Shown here piece after piece: positions 1-10,987 of a stretch of DNA of 64,000 nt (its first letter is position 1; each line of letters begins with the position of its first letter). The stretch is from Salvator merianae (Eukaryota; Chordata; Lepidosauria; Squamata; Teiidae), in the NCBI GenBank assembly GCA_003586115.2, contig QVOM02000112.1, positions 49,598,212-49,662,211 of the forward strand. Direction: 5' to 3'. Position numbers and translations under genes: made by a program. The notes beneath the pieces were generated by a model that was not told the DNA's origin, ran no database searches, and saw only the letters and a program-made list of their open reading frames with translations.

Positions 1-226
1 CAATCACCACTAGCTGTGGACAACCTGGATCGCTTCCAGTATGCAGCATTCACACCTACTTCTGGGTGCGAATGTGCAGTCATGTGGCACAACTGTAGCT
101 GTGCAGTCACATGCTATGTCCCTGGGTGCCACGGCAGTGGCTGGACATTTCTGCAGCTGCTGTCATGGTGGGTGGCCAGCTTTTGCACTCTGAATTATCC
201 CACACTAAGGTGGAAAGTGTGAACAG
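1..226. mobile_element. MITE-like DNA element, group A, truncated by window edge
   Basis: The stretch ends in GTGTGAACAGACCC, the inverted form of the GGGCCTGTTCGCAC end seen in other copies (850, 27611, 34455). The inner text (a TTCACACCTACTTCTGGGTG segment) recurs near 1033 in the next copy. The left end lies outside the window. It is non-coding; short open frames here are chance. Confidence 0.6.
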
Positions 227-354
227 ACCCCTGGACTGCTCTAGCAGGGATCCAGTCCAGCAGAGCAGTTCCAGCTGGAGAGGTCCAGCCTCCGCAAGTG
301 TGGAAACAGCCAAAGTCTGATTGTGGGTAGCTATAAGGTAGCATTCCGTAGTTT

Positions 355-700
355 GTGCAACCTGCAACAGGACCCCTCCTCTGAAGATCTTAAGGATCCC
401 AGAGAATTATACTGGGAGAGGCAATCTGCAATGTAAGCTGGTCCCAAGTTGTCCAGGGCTTTGTATGCCAAAGATAATACCCTGAATTCGGCACACTAGT
501 TCAGTGCAAATGTTTAGGCCCAGGTGTGATATGTGCACAGGCAGCTCCCACACTTAGCAACCTGGCCACTACATTGCACTAGCAGTTTCTGGAGCAGGTA
601 CAATGACAGCTCCGCATTGAATGTATTATAATAAACTGAATGGGAGGCTAACAGCACATAGACAACATTGGTAAAGGTTTTCTTTTGCTGGGATTTCTGC
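355..700 (-). mobile_element. L2-like LINE fragment, antisense
   Basis: Antisense text of the type found just downstream of the reverse transcriptase in L2 copies of this window (a phrase about 'CAGGGCTTTGTATGCCAAAG', then a GCAGTTTCTG segment). It parallels the L2 piece at 47101-47290 in layout. No reading frame is preserved. The assignment rests on layout and partial similarity only. Confidence 0.4.
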
Positions 701-849
701 TGTGTTCTAGAATTCAGTTTAGAACCTGAGTTTTGGCTGTAACTGTGATTGTTATCTTTTAAGAACTTGAGTGTATGTAGAGTCAACTGCCCCTGATGTT
801 TTTCTGGATCCAGTCACCCTTCTTATAGTGATGAGTGGTTCTTGTCTTT

Positions 850-1920
850 GGGCCTGTTCATACTTTCCACTAGTGAGCATCCACATGCTCACTAGTAAAG
901 TCCATCTATACTGTGCAGAGGCCCTAGCAATTGGGAGTGGGCTTCAGACAGTGCTGATTGCTACTAGCTGTGGAGCACAAAATTGTGATCCACAGCTCTA
1001 CCAGGAGCAGCTGGACTGCTTCTTGTACACAGCATTCACACCTACTTCTGGGTGCAAACACTGCCACTGCGCGGTGCAGCTGCAGCTGCAGCTGCACAGT
1101 TGTGTGCCACATCCCCTTTTGATATTGTGGAACTGGAGAAGGTGCAAAAAAGGGCAACCAGAATGATCAAGGGGCTGGAACACCTTCCTTACGAAATCAG
1201 GCTGCAACGCCTTGACCTCTTCAGCCTTGAAAAGCAGCGTTTAAGAGGAGACCTGACTGAAGTATATAAAATCATGCACGGTATGGATAAGGTGGATAAA
1301 GAGAAGTTTTTTTCTCTCGCACACAACACTAGGACCAGGGGGCACTCTCTGAAGCTGATGGGCAGGAGAGTCAGGACTGACAAGAGGAAGTATTTTTTCA
1401 CCCAGAGGGTTGTCGGTCTGTGGAATATATTACTGGATGAGGTGGTGACAGCCATCAGCCTGGACAGCTTTAAGAAAGGATTGGACAGATTCAAGGAAGT
1501 CAAGTGTATCAATGGCTACTAGAACGAATGCCTAGGTACTGCCTCCAGGTTGGAAAGACAGGCAGGATGTCTGTAAAACCATTTGCGGGGAGTCAAGAGC
1601 AGGGGAAGGTTTTGCCTTTGTGTTCTGCTTGGGAATGCCCAGGGGCGGTTGGTGGACCACTGTGTGGAACAGAGTGCTGGACTAGATGGGCCGTGGCCTG
1701 ATCCAGCAGGGCTCCTCTTATGTTCTTATGACATGACAGTGATCAGATGTTTCCCTGGCTCCTGTCATGGGAGGCAGCCAGCATTCACACTGTGAATGCT
1801 AGATACCCATTTCCAGGATGTTCCAGCCCTCACAGTACGAATGACTGCTGCACTGAGAGGGCTGTTCCATCTTGGAATCCTCACTTGCAAACATTCCAAG
1901 ACGGAAAGTGTGAAAGCACA
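850..1920. mobile_element. MITE-like DNA element, group A, split by a CR1
   Basis: The left end GGGCCTGTTCATACTT starts at 850, and the far end near 1905-1920 (GGAAAGTGTGAAAGC) is a decayed inverted copy. The part after the CR1 matches the 27611-27918 copy (the CATTTCCAGGATGTTCCAGCC block). The element is interrupted at about 1120-1730 by a 5'-truncated CR1, so it is older than that insertion. A GCAGCTGCAGCTGCAGCTGC micro-repeat sits at 1077-1096. Confidence 0.6.
1120..1730 (+). pseudogene. CR1-type LINE 3' end (C-terminus of ORF2 plus 3' tail)
   Basis: A 5'-truncated non-LTR retrotransposon. An open frame to 1522 encodes the thumb/C-terminal part of CR1-type ORF2: LEKVQKRATRMIKGLEHL, then LFSLEKQRLRGDLTEVYKIM and a TDKRKYFFTQRVVGLWN block, all typical of vertebrate CR1 ORF2 after the polymerase core. 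The 3' tail ends GGACTAGATGGGCC...CTGATCCAGCAGGGCTCCTC and then two TTCTTATG units, the short terminal repeat typical of CR1. Endonuclease and polymerase motifs are absent, so the copy cannot move itself. It sits inside the DNA element at 850-1920. Confidence 0.85.
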
Positions 1921-1935
1921 CTTCGGTTGTGCAGA

Positions 1936-3105
1936 TGTATTTAATTATTTAATTAATTTAAATTATGCCCCACCCTATACTACAGTCTCAGGGCAGCTTA
2001 CAAAAATGAATATTTTTTAAAAGATTAAAGTGGCAGATTAAAATACACATAAAACACCCTTAAAGGCCACATGGTCTGCACCAAGGACAACTTCCAGTGA
2101 CAGAACCACAAGGAGAGCCTTTCCAAAGGACCACAGATGTCAAGCAGTCTGTATGGGAGGAGGTACTCCTTCAGATATTTGGGACCCAAGTCATTTAGGA
2201 TTTTAAAAGTCAGCAACACCCTGAACTGGATGTGTAAGCAAAAAGGAAGCCCATGCAGTTCTTTGAATATAGTTGTAGTTTGGGCCCTGATGGAAGCTCC
2301 TACGATCATCCTAGCAGCAGACTTTTGCACCAGTTTCAGCTTCCGAATCATCTTCAGGGCAACCCCATGTAGAGTGTACAGCAATACTCTAACCTGGATA
2401 TCGCAAGAGCCTGGGTCACTGTGACCAGATGTTCCATGTCTAGGAAGGGCTCCAGTTGTTTATCAAACCTCAGGTGGGAATAAATACTTCTGGCTTTTGC
2501 TGTCACCTGAGCTTCAAGTGAGAGAAGTGGATCCAGGATAATGCCCAGATTCTGTGCTTGTTCTTTCCTGCAGGGCATAACACCATCCAGAGAGAGTTGA
2601 GCCTTAATTTCATTAATATGAGAACCTGGAATACATAGGACATCTGTTTTATCTGGATTCAGTTTCAATCTATTGGACCAAATCCATCCCAATACAGCCT
2701 TTGGACAGTGGTTCTAGACCTGGACTATCTCACCTGATTCAGTTGGCACAGAGATATAGAGCCAAATGTCATCAGCATACTGATGGCATTCACTCCAAAA
2801 CTTCTGATGACCTGCCCCATCAGCTTCATATAGATATTAAATAATAGAGGGGAAGAACAGACCCCTGGTGAGTCCTACATGCAAATTCCCAAGTGAGTGG
2901 TAAAAAAATCTTCCATAGAAATTCTAAGATATTTAACTTGGAGATCGGATTGGAACCACTACAGAGCAATTCTCAAACTCCATAGGGGATCTAAAAGGAT
3001 ACTACAGTTGACAGTATCAAAAGCCACTGAGAGATCCAGGTATGTCAAACTGTTGCTGGCTATTGGCTATTTGCAAAGTTGTTAGAGACTGGCTGATGAC
3101 TTACT
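1936..3105 (-). pseudogene. L2-type LINE, antisense, reverse transcriptase remnant
   Basis: Read on the minus strand, frames between 2025 and 2692 encode L2-like ORF2: NRLKLNPDKTDVLCIPG, then the SLDGVMPCRKEQAQNLGIIL region, LEYCCTLYMGLP and LVQKSAARMIVGAS. Further upstream, codons at 2768-2779 read YADD, the metal-binding motif of the reverse transcriptase palm. The 3' end near 1940 has an AT-rich run and the 'CCCCACCCTATACTACAGTC' type tail. Several stops and frame changes break the frame. The 5' part, including the endonuclease, is missing. Confidence 0.8.
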
Positions 3106-3109
3106 GTGT

Positions 3110-3860
3110 GTTTGATAGCCTGTTGGTTCTTAGCATAGTCATTGATGTCTGGCTGCTGATCTATAGTGCTGTTAACTGCCATGAGCTGTTTGTTGTTTAA
3201 CGATCGGCTGCTGGCTATTGCCATTGTTATTCATGGCTGGCAGTTTGTTTCTGAAAAGAGGTTTCCAGGTTTTGATGAGGTAATGTCCTTGCTCTCTGCT
3301 GAAAGTATTGTGAAAATGTTGTTCAGTTTCAGTGGCCTCTTTCATGACTAATCTGTGAAACCCAATGACATTAGCTATGGCTTCTGTGCGTTCAAACAAA
3401 TTTGTATGTTTTTGTATCTAAGAATGTTCTGCAATTGCTGATTTGTCCTGCTGCATAAGACTATATACTCCAAGCACTTATAAAGTACCCTGTGAACTTG
3501 GAAACGTTTATGTTGGGATGACCACTTGCACAATGCCAAAGAGAAAATCTGAACATGAAAGACAAGCATCCCCCCATGACGACTGAATTGACATTGTGTC
3601 TCACCCTGTGTATTGGGCCAACAAGAAATTGAGATAGTCCAACAGCTGTCAAAGAGGCCGTGAAACCCCGAGATGATCCTGAAGAAGCGGTCTCCACATG
3701 TATGCTGAAATTCTCTAAAACTGATGTCCTGGGGTTTTGCAACACCACACTAAAGGCTACCTTCGCCAGCTCAGTCAGGGAGGTAGCAAGATAGGTGGTA
3801 CTCCATGAGCATCCCCCCATCTGCCCATTCACCCAAAGCAAGGTAAAGGCTCTCATAACC
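3110..3860 (-). pseudogene. Penelope-like element fragment (C-terminal endonuclease region)
   Basis: On the minus strand, codons at 3421-3444 read KSAIAEHS. After a frame change they are followed by FERTEAIANVIGFHRLVMKE, ATETEQHF and a final GHYLIKTWKPLF. The order AEH, then F...A, then KEA-E--, then W-P(L/V) is that of the GIY-YIG endonuclease C-terminus of Penelope-like retroelements, where the AEH and KEA glutamates are conserved. The upstream part (3600-3860) is in the same sense but I do not recognise its residues. No polymerase core is visible. An alternative is another element with a GIY-YIG tail. Confidence 0.5.
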
Positions 3861-4484
3861 TGCCCTGTTTGAGGGTTTTTCTAGTGAAAAAAATGGTGTG
3901 TCTGATGATAGCAGCTATCCTCATCCCAACCTGATGCCCTAACTTGGGCTGCTGCTGGGCAAAGCTGAGTTAGGTCCACCTCATCAGACTTGGCATTCAG
4001 CAACAGAATCCCCAGACAAGGGGATTCAGAAGCAATCAGACAGTTGCTGGAGAAATGAGGTGCCCTTAGGAAGCCCCAGGAATGTGGCACTCAAATGACC
4101 AGGGTGCCTATTGCTGTAGACCACTTTGAGAAGGGTGCTGGAGGGTCTTCAAACAACCTCCAGTGTGTCCTTTATCACAGTGCTAAAATAGCATGCTGAT
4201 GGCACTCCCATCATTCATGTGCTGTCTGCCACTGTTTGGACAAAGAGCTGCAGAGAGTTTGCCCTGTAGAATTTGCACGATATAGGCATGGAGCCTTTTC
4301 TGGCACAAGGTGGTCCCTCACTAAGGCTGAGCAGTCAGCTCTGAAGACAGGGAAGGGTGAGGTGTGGGCCATTTGGAGGGTATACACCCCACCCGTGTGG
4401 TGGTGGTGAAATAAAACAGCAGCGCTTGGACACACCCTGTGCCATGAAGGTGAGAATACAGCCTTTGTCTCCCTCCTTTATTTT
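3861..4484. other. Unassigned stretch
   Basis: No recognised coding or repeat signal. Frames are short and no family resemblance was seen. Confidence 0.4.
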
Positions 4485-4590
4485 CACAGCCTCTTTATGA
4501 GGTAGGTTAGGCTGAGAGAATCTGACAAACCCAAGGTCACCTAATAAAGTTTGGGAATTTCTATTCTGGTTTTGAATATGAACTTCTGTG
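4485..4590 (-). mobile_element. tRNA-derived SINE fragment, antisense
   Basis: The text TGAGGTAGGTTAGGCTGAGA, followed by a CCCAAGGTCACC block, is the inverse of the body found at 23590-23816 (GGTGACCTTGGG-like, CAGCCTAACCTACCTCA). It is a partial copy; the tRNA-like head is decayed or missing. Confidence 0.55.
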
Positions 4591-4594
4591 CTGA

Positions 4595-5284
4595 CAGGTC
4601 TCTCGGGAAAAATTCAGCATTCTGTTAGTGCAAAGTGGGACCTTAATTTTCACAGTAGTTTCTGCATTGTGTTGCTACTAATAGAACTAGAAAGAGGAAA
4701 GATGAAAGAAAAAGAGACAGACTACAGTACTTCCAAAACATTGTCTCTACAAACCTTTGTCTTTTTTTCACTGATCTAACGTCAGTTTCCATGGGAATAG
4801 AAGTTGAAAAAGCCCCTGGCAGCACAGTTGGTGTCATCTGCCATTTCCAGTTAGCTTCTCTTAGTTGCCACAGAAGTAGATAACGAATACAATTCAGTGA
4901 AAATGAGACAATTCTAAAACTTTTTTTTTTAAAATAGGAAGGCCTTTTGTGTATGTGTAGGTAGAAATCAACCATCTCTGTGTGTGTTGAAGTGTTTTCT
5001 GGTGGAACGTCCAACAAGCATAGTTGGGGATCATAAACACAGCCAGCTATTCCTTTCCTGTGCTGATCTAGGCTGTTCCCACAGATGGCCTAAATTGGCA
5101 AGGAGGGGAAAAGCCCCTACCAGAATGCTGGGAGAATGTCATTCCCTCCCTCTGGCACTCTCCTTGTCCCATTCTTTCTGGAACTCTCAAACAGCCTGCA
5201 GAAGACAGGCATCCACTAGTGTTTGACCACGGTGTTTTGTCAATGGTCACCTGTAGATTTCTTACACAACCCAGACACAACCTT
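4595..5284. other. Unassigned stretch
   Basis: No recognised element. It holds a T-run at 4921-4930 and only short unsupported frames on both strands. Confidence 0.4.
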
Positions 5285-5690
5285 AGAAATATATTGCAGT
5301 GTATCTTAAAGAAGGTCCTGCTCAAGGTTCCTACTAGACATTCCATTAAGTCAGCAGATGAGGCCCTCCTGGATGTACCACCACCTTCAGTAACTAGAGG
5401 GGTAGGCACTTGGGAGAGCAATGAACAGCAACGACCCGTGACTTTAAGGGTGGGTGTTCATGTACTGAAGCAGCAGGTCAAACACCCGCCCTTAAAATCA
5501 CAGACTAATGCAGGCAATGAAATCACACCTATTTGCCTTGCCTTTGGCTAAACATACAGCTCCCCCCAACTTTCAGGCACTGTTACTGTTTTTAGTGTGT
5601 GCATTTTACATTCTATTTTTATTGTTGTAACCTGCCCTGAGACATTCAGGTACACGGCAGGATAAAAATTCAAATAAATAAACAAATTCC
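5285..5690 (+). mobile_element. L2-like LINE 3' end
   Basis: A GATGAGGCCCTCCTGGATGT segment, typical of the distal L2 ORF2/3' region, is followed by a tail TTGTAACCTGCCCTGAGACA and an AAATAAATAAAC terminus. A 64-bp hairpin-bearing insert (5438-5501) lies in the middle. No open frame survives. Confidence 0.6.
5438..5501. repeat. Small inverted repeat (21-bp arms)
   Basis: The left arm at 5438-5458 starts GTGACTTTAAGGG. The right arm at 5481-5501 is its reverse complement with two mismatches over 21 bases, separated by a 22-bp loop. It lies within an L2 tail and may be a very short foldback insertion. Confidence 0.6.
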
Positions 5691-5694
5691 TTCA

Positions 5695-6200
5695 AACAGA
5701 CATTTCTTCACAGAGCCTTCACTGTGTCACTATTGAGCATTCTTTGACCTGTACTCATGCATGTTTTTTTTGGGTGGGGTGGGGTGGGAGTCATGCCCAT
5801 TAGCTTTGATTTTATAGATTACTTTAGCACATTTGAAAAATCAAAAATCTTTCAAGCATGCTGATATCTTCCCCCTATTTTTCTTTGTTCCCATGATGGC
5901 TACAGTCATGTCAGTACTTGCTACCTAAATTTACCTATTGAAAATGGTATTTAAAATACCCTTTCAAAACAAACTGTTAAGATATCTTTTATAGGGCCTT
6001 AAACCCATTCTTGCTTGATATTAGCTTTTCTCTTCAGATCTGAGTGCCTTGCTGAGCATTCAAGATTTCAAGCTTTGGGGGGTTGTGATCATTATGGAGG
6101 ATGACAAATGATAAATAGTGTTAGGTATGTTCTCAGTGATCTCAATTCATTAGTTCATTCAAAAGAACAATTTTGGAAACAGCTTTAAAAAAAACCCAAG
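5695..6200. other. Unassigned AT-rich stretch
   Basis: A T-run with GGGTGGGGTGGGGTGGG follows at 5764-5789. No coding or repeat family is recognised. Confidence 0.4.
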
Positions 6201-6206
6201 AAAACA

Positions 6207-6290
6207 ACTCCTGAGTGACAGAATGCATAACTTTCAGGCAGAAGGTCCTGCATTAAATCCCCACCATCTCTGATAGGGCTAGAAAAGGCC
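6207..6290 (+). mobile_element. tRNA-derived SINE fragment
   Basis: The phrase GCAGAAGGTCCTGCATTAAA with following TCCCCACCATCTC resembles the B-box side of squamate tRNA-derived SINEs (consensus near GGTTCAATCC, here decayed). It abuts the 3' end of the BovB copy. Confidence 0.4.
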
Positions 6291-6291
6291 A

Positions 6292-6940
6292 GTGTTGTTG
6301 TTGTTCAGTCATTAATTCATGCCCGACTCTCCATGACCCCATAGACCACAGCACACTAGGCTCTTTTGTCCTCCACTGTCTCCCACCCTTGCCCAAGCTC
6401 ATGTTTACTGCTTCCATGACACTGTCTAATCCATCTCATTCTCTGCTGTCCCCTTCTTCTTTCGCCCTCAGTCTTTCACAACATTAGGGTCTTTTCTAAT
6501 GAGTCCTGGATTCTCATTGAGCTTCAGCTTCAATATTTGTCGTTCCAAAGCAACGGTGAGGATTGATGGCCTTTAGTATTGATGATCTTGCAGTCCAAGA
6601 GACTCTCAAAAGTCTTTTCCAGTACCACAATCTGAAAGCATCAATTCTCCAACTCTCACAGCTGTACACTATTACCGGGAATACCACGGCTTTGACTATA
6701 CAGATCTTTGTTGACAAGGTGATGTCTCTGCTTTTTAGTATGCTGTCCAGATTTTATGTAGCTTTCCTCCCAAGCAACAAGAGTCTTTTAATGTCATGGC
6801 TTCAGGGATTTCTGAGCCCAAGAAAATAAAATCTGACACTGCTTCTTCCCTTTCTATTTGTTGGGAAGTGATGGGACTGACTGCCATGATTTTAACTTGC
6901 TTTTTTAATGTTGAGCTTTGAGGTTTCAATAAAGGACATT
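6292..6940 (-). pseudogene. BovB (RTE clade) LINE fragment, antisense
   Basis: On the minus strand, frames at 6514-6717 and 6735-6977 encode the C-terminal part of the BovB reverse transcriptase: KICIVKAVVFPVIVYSCESW, then IDAFRLWYWKRLLRVSWTAR, preceded by FIFLGSEI. The 3' end at 6292 is a short TTG repeat next to GTTCAGTCATTAATTCATGC, the well-known BovB tail. Two frame changes and stops make it dead. BovB is a family shared by squamates and ruminants through horizontal transfer (established knowledge). Its presence is one of the stronger squamate signals here. Confidence 0.9.
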
Positions 6941-6949
6941 TAATGGGCC

Positions 6950-7150
6950 ACTGGGGCAGCTTAGTGGTAGAGTACACTGCCTGGAAAACAGAAGGTTTCT
7001 AGTTCAGACCCCAGTCTTTCCCTGGAAGTAGGCAATGGCAAACCACTTCTGTATCTCTGCCATGAAAACTACATAAAGGTGTCCATGGAGATGCCCATGC
7101 AGTCAACCAGGAGTCAGCCATGACTTAATGGTGTCCAACAAAAACAAGTC
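6950..7150 (+). mobile_element. tRNA-derived SINE with BovB-like 3' tail
   Basis: The head shows a pol III A box (TTAGTGGTAGAGTAC, about 6960-6974) and B box (AGTTCAGACCC, about 7001-7011). The tail, GGAGTCAGCCATGACTTAAT then CAAC-rich sequence, matches the 3' end of the BovB copy 200 bp away when that copy is read on its own strand. A shared tail is how such SINEs borrow the LINE machinery. Confidence 0.8.
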
Positions 7151-7154
7151 CAAC

Positions 7155-7975
7155 TCTCAACCACCTATTGATAAGATTCCTTGAAACAGCTTTTCCCCTC
7201 TAATTTCTTCCTTTTGGGAGCTCAACGTCAATGCTTGTATTGTGACTCAACAAAGGATGGCATACCTGCACGTCTGAGACAGCTGTAAGACCCGACTTAG
7301 CAGATAATAATAAAGCAGAGGTTTATTACATAAACACTTGGTTGTTGATGGTAAAGACTCCATAAAAATATAGTGCCTTTGGAAATATAGTGTCTTAGGA
7401 CACAAAAGAGTATGGTTTAAGAAGTATGGTTTGTGATTTCAAAAAGGCACAAAAAATTGTGTACATGTTCCTCTAAATTACATTGATTTCCAGATCAAGC
7501 TGTATGTAACATCAGACATTTATACATTAATAGCAGAACCCTCAGCCTTTGGTTCTCCAACAACCAGGCACTCCTTGGCTGAAAAAACCACAAGGCCCCA
7601 AAGAATACCCTCTTTTTGGCATCTGCTCCAATCAGGTGGTGTCTCCACAGCTGCTGTGGGAAACTCCTAAACCTCTTCCCCCCATCGCTGGTCCCTTCCT
7701 CTGTGGAAGTGTCCTCCCCCACTTTGCTGGACCCTTCTTCATATCCATGTTCAGCAAAACAGACACAGGACAAAGAGGTGAGTGAAACACTTCTCCAGAG
7801 AGCATGCTTTCATTCTCTTGCCCCAAAGGAACTTGTGCAGGCATTTCACTCTTCACTGGATGTGCCATGCCACCAAAAATGGAGGTGCGATGCCCAAGAC
7901 CTATCAAGCAGACACTTGCAGAGATAAATGAAGTATGGCTTCCATTTCCACTTTATACTTTCAATTTATTGATCA
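7155..7975. other. Unassigned stretch
   Basis: No recognised protein similarity in any frame. AATAATAATAAAGCAGAGG with a following TTTATTAC near 7303 is the kind of text seen in LTRs, but no paired LTR was found in the window. Confidence 0.35.
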
Positions 7976-7979
7976 ATAT

Positions 7980-8097
7980 CCCATCAACATCTCTTTCTTT
8001 TCTTGATCCTATCAAACTATATATAGATATATAGATATAGATATAGATATAAATATATAATTTGACAGGATCAAGAAAAGAAAGAAATGTTGATGGG
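7980..8097. repeat. Long near-perfect inverted repeat with AT-rich core
   Basis: The left arm begins CCCATCAACATCTCTTTCTT at 7980. The right arm ending at 8097 is its reverse complement with about three mismatches over about 42 bases. Between them is an ATAGAT-type simple repeat (about 8022-8052). The DNA can fold into a hairpin of about 118 bases. Confidence 0.85.
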
Positions 8098-8879
8098 CAG
8101 CAAAGATTCTAACCATGGAGTTTTGCTTTTGAGAAACAACACAGCTACACTTTATCAGTTTTTTGGGAGGTGTGTATGTGAATTTATGCTTTCCCTTGAA
8201 ATATGTAGCTTTCATAATTTGCTTCCTAGTACTGATGCATTAACTCTCTGCTCTTGAAATGGTCATCCTAATGGTGGTCATCAGAAGAAACAAGAAGTTC
8301 CCAAGTTAGTGAGCTTGAGATTACTCCTGTTGGGGAGGTTTAGGGTAGCTGGGGGAGAAGAGACCGGCAAAATGGCAACTGATCTTTTTCTCTCTTAGAG
8401 GGCAGCTACACATATAATTTGTTCTCCACCTGAGTCAGCCGTGGTCTGGGGTAATCACATTAAAAACTGTTTATCTGTGCATATCCCATTGTATTCCTAG
8501 TGTAAGCCACCTTTTTTGCAGATTGGATTTTATCCACTTATAGTCCCTTTTTCCCAGTTACTCCAGCTTGTTGCTTTGGTGTGGATACTGGCCCAGATTA
8601 TTTGTGGCTGGAAAAGGCTTTCCCAGTGAGAAGATGGAGCCTGTCCCTGTAAAAGCGCAGTTCTCCTTGCTGCCTCTTGTTATGAACATTGTCTTTGATT
8701 TTCTTCACTCATTAGACATATGCAAAGCAAAAGGAGCCTGCAACAAGCAGCTTTAGTTACTCAACTGTTCCTCCCATTATGTGGGTGTGTGCCTACATTG
8801 TGCATGTCTACATGCATAAATGGGTCTGGTTTTGGCTGAGTGCTAGGAAGAAGCAGTGGTGCTTTGAAGCAGAGGCTCA
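8098..8879. other. Unassigned stretch
   Basis: Only short frames with no recognised family. Confidence 0.4.
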
Positions 8880-9423
8880 GGCCAGCTCCAGATGCCAGCT
8901 GAATATAGTACTAACAGGTGATACTCCAGAGAAAAGCCCCCTCAGAATGATCACTTGCTGGCTAGACAGAGAGGGGGACCGCACTATCTGTGAGATTTTT
9001 GGTGATGCACACATCTGGGTATTTCATCAGTGAGAAATGTCCAGAAGTGCATAATGGTAATCACTGCGCATGTGCAGCCTTCTTTTTTGCCCCTGTGAAT
9101 GCATGGTGGATGTGCGCATCCAGGTGTTGAAACAGCCAGATGTGCACAATACCACCACCAATAAGGAATCTGGATGGGAGCTGCGGCAGGGCCAGGAAAC
9201 ACAGCAGGCAATGCCTTATGCCTCACAACAACTTCTGGCTCCCGGCAAAACATGGCTGGGAGAGACTCCCTCCCACAGCAGTCAGGTTTCCAGCCAGGCC
9301 ACTTCCTGCAGGAATAGGGATGGCCCTGGAAGTCAGCCATTTTCAGTCCTTCGCTAAAGTGGCCCAGCTTGGAATTGGGCTGGTTAGTCTCCGTCCCTTC
9401 TTCCATGCATCCATACGGGGAAC
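8880..9423. mobile_element. MITE-like DNA element, group B
   Basis: The left end GGCCAGCTCCAGATGCCAGC matches the 40995 copy. The inner CTGAATATAGTACTAACAGG block also matches the 19102 and 20539 copies. The right end is decayed (GCATCCATACGGGGA). Target duplication is not clear. Confidence 0.6.
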
Positions 9424-10987
9424 ATGACTTAGCCTTCCCAACCAGCCCTTGGAGTTATTCAACCAGCATTAGGGGCTGAAAGATTCAGAGGGTGGTTGAG
9501 ACAGCTCTTGGGCTGGTAGGGGGCAGGAGTGTCTGTCCACCCAGGCCCCTTAGTATCCTGCCATTTGGACACTTTGGACCTGGGCTGACCAGGGAGCACA
9601 TTATGTGCCTGTATGGAAATAGCCCTAGAGTATTTGGGAAGTCTTGTCCTAAGCAGAAGTTTGTAGCCACCTGCTGACTGCTAAGAATAAAGCTTCTTAA
9701 AAAGCAAATTCTGGGCCAGGAAGTTAAAAAAAAAAAAAAAAAAACATTGGCTGGCTGCCTTGTCAATTTCAGAAAGAGAGGGTAGAAGGCATAGGGAGTT
9801 GCCTAGTAACCAAGTCATAGACTTTTTAACTCTTTACAGGGAAGACGTACAGAGCAAGATTCCTATCAATAGGACTGAAACAGGAAGGTTCCCTTGACGC
9901 TAAACTAGTCAAGGAAGGTTCTAATTGCTTGCTCAGGGTGAGTTTTTGAGGCTCCAACGGAAGTATTCTTACTTTAAATTGTAAGTTACTTTTGAAGTAT
10001 CTTGGATATCTGTGAAGTGTTTTGCTTTGTGTTTCAGATATGACCCTTAATCCTTGCTGAAGCAGTACAGTATTTAAGAGAAGCAGAAATATTGAGAAGC
10101 GCATAAAGCAGTCCAGGGGATCCACTTCTTTGCAAAGTATGCTTGTCATTAAAATGCCCGCAAAGCTTCTCTTCCTCAGTTGTGTAACACCACTTTATGT
10201 TTATTTATTGAAAATATTTTTCCTTCTCTTCAGTAGCATCCAAACCTAAATTTATTCTCAGCACAGTCCTTATGATATTATCCTTCACCTAATTGCCAGC
10301 CTCCACTTTTTCTAGAATGAATGTGAATTTTCACTTCATATGCACACAATCTGATAAGTACCATCCATTTCTCTTCTATACTGAATGATCTCCATCAAGA
10401 TGAACCCTCCAGCCAAAAAAGTTTCCAACAGTAGCTTACATAAGATCGGTAACAGGACAGTACTGCCCCGGAGGCTTATAATCTGACAAGCATTTTCAAA
10501 AGATAACAACAAACGCATATTCTTAAAGTGACAACATTCTTCACAGTCAGCTTGAACAGAAATGGTTCAGAGATTGTGCAAACAGCATCCAGTCCTGGGG
10601 AACCACATACACTTAACATGGTCAGTCATGCTTTGTGTCTCATTTATCCACTTGAAATGTTTATGGATGGTAGTATTGGAAGTATGCCATTAGGATTTTT
10701 AGAGAATCATTCCTGTTCAGCTTTAGGTCAACAGGCCTGCAAGAGATGAAATAGTAAAGACATGAAGTATTGTTCCCCATGGCTTTTTGGCATCTATTAG
10801 AAACTGTTGGGAAAAATGATTTGCCGTTAATTTGCAGGTGACAACCAGTTCTAGTTTCTTGTTTTGTTAGATTCAGGAGAGGCAGTTCCGATGCCAATAA
10901 ACTGAAGCTGAATCTAGGCAAGACAGGAGCTTCTTGAGTCTGTGAAATGCGGAGGCATCCTGGATAATCTGATGCATGATAATCTTG
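9424..10987. other. Unassigned stretch with an A-run
   Basis: It contains an A-run at 9726-9744. Frames are short and unrecognised on both strands. Confidence 0.4.

Noticed and set aside
771..1166. 131-codon plus-strand open frame
   Set aside because: It lies across a MITE-like element and the start of a CR1 insertion; residues are Cys-rich and repeat-derived.
6950..7010. Possible tRNA gene (A and B boxes present)
   Set aside because: No cloverleaf is formed and the sequence continues into a SINE body and BovB-like tail, so it is a tRNA-derived SINE.
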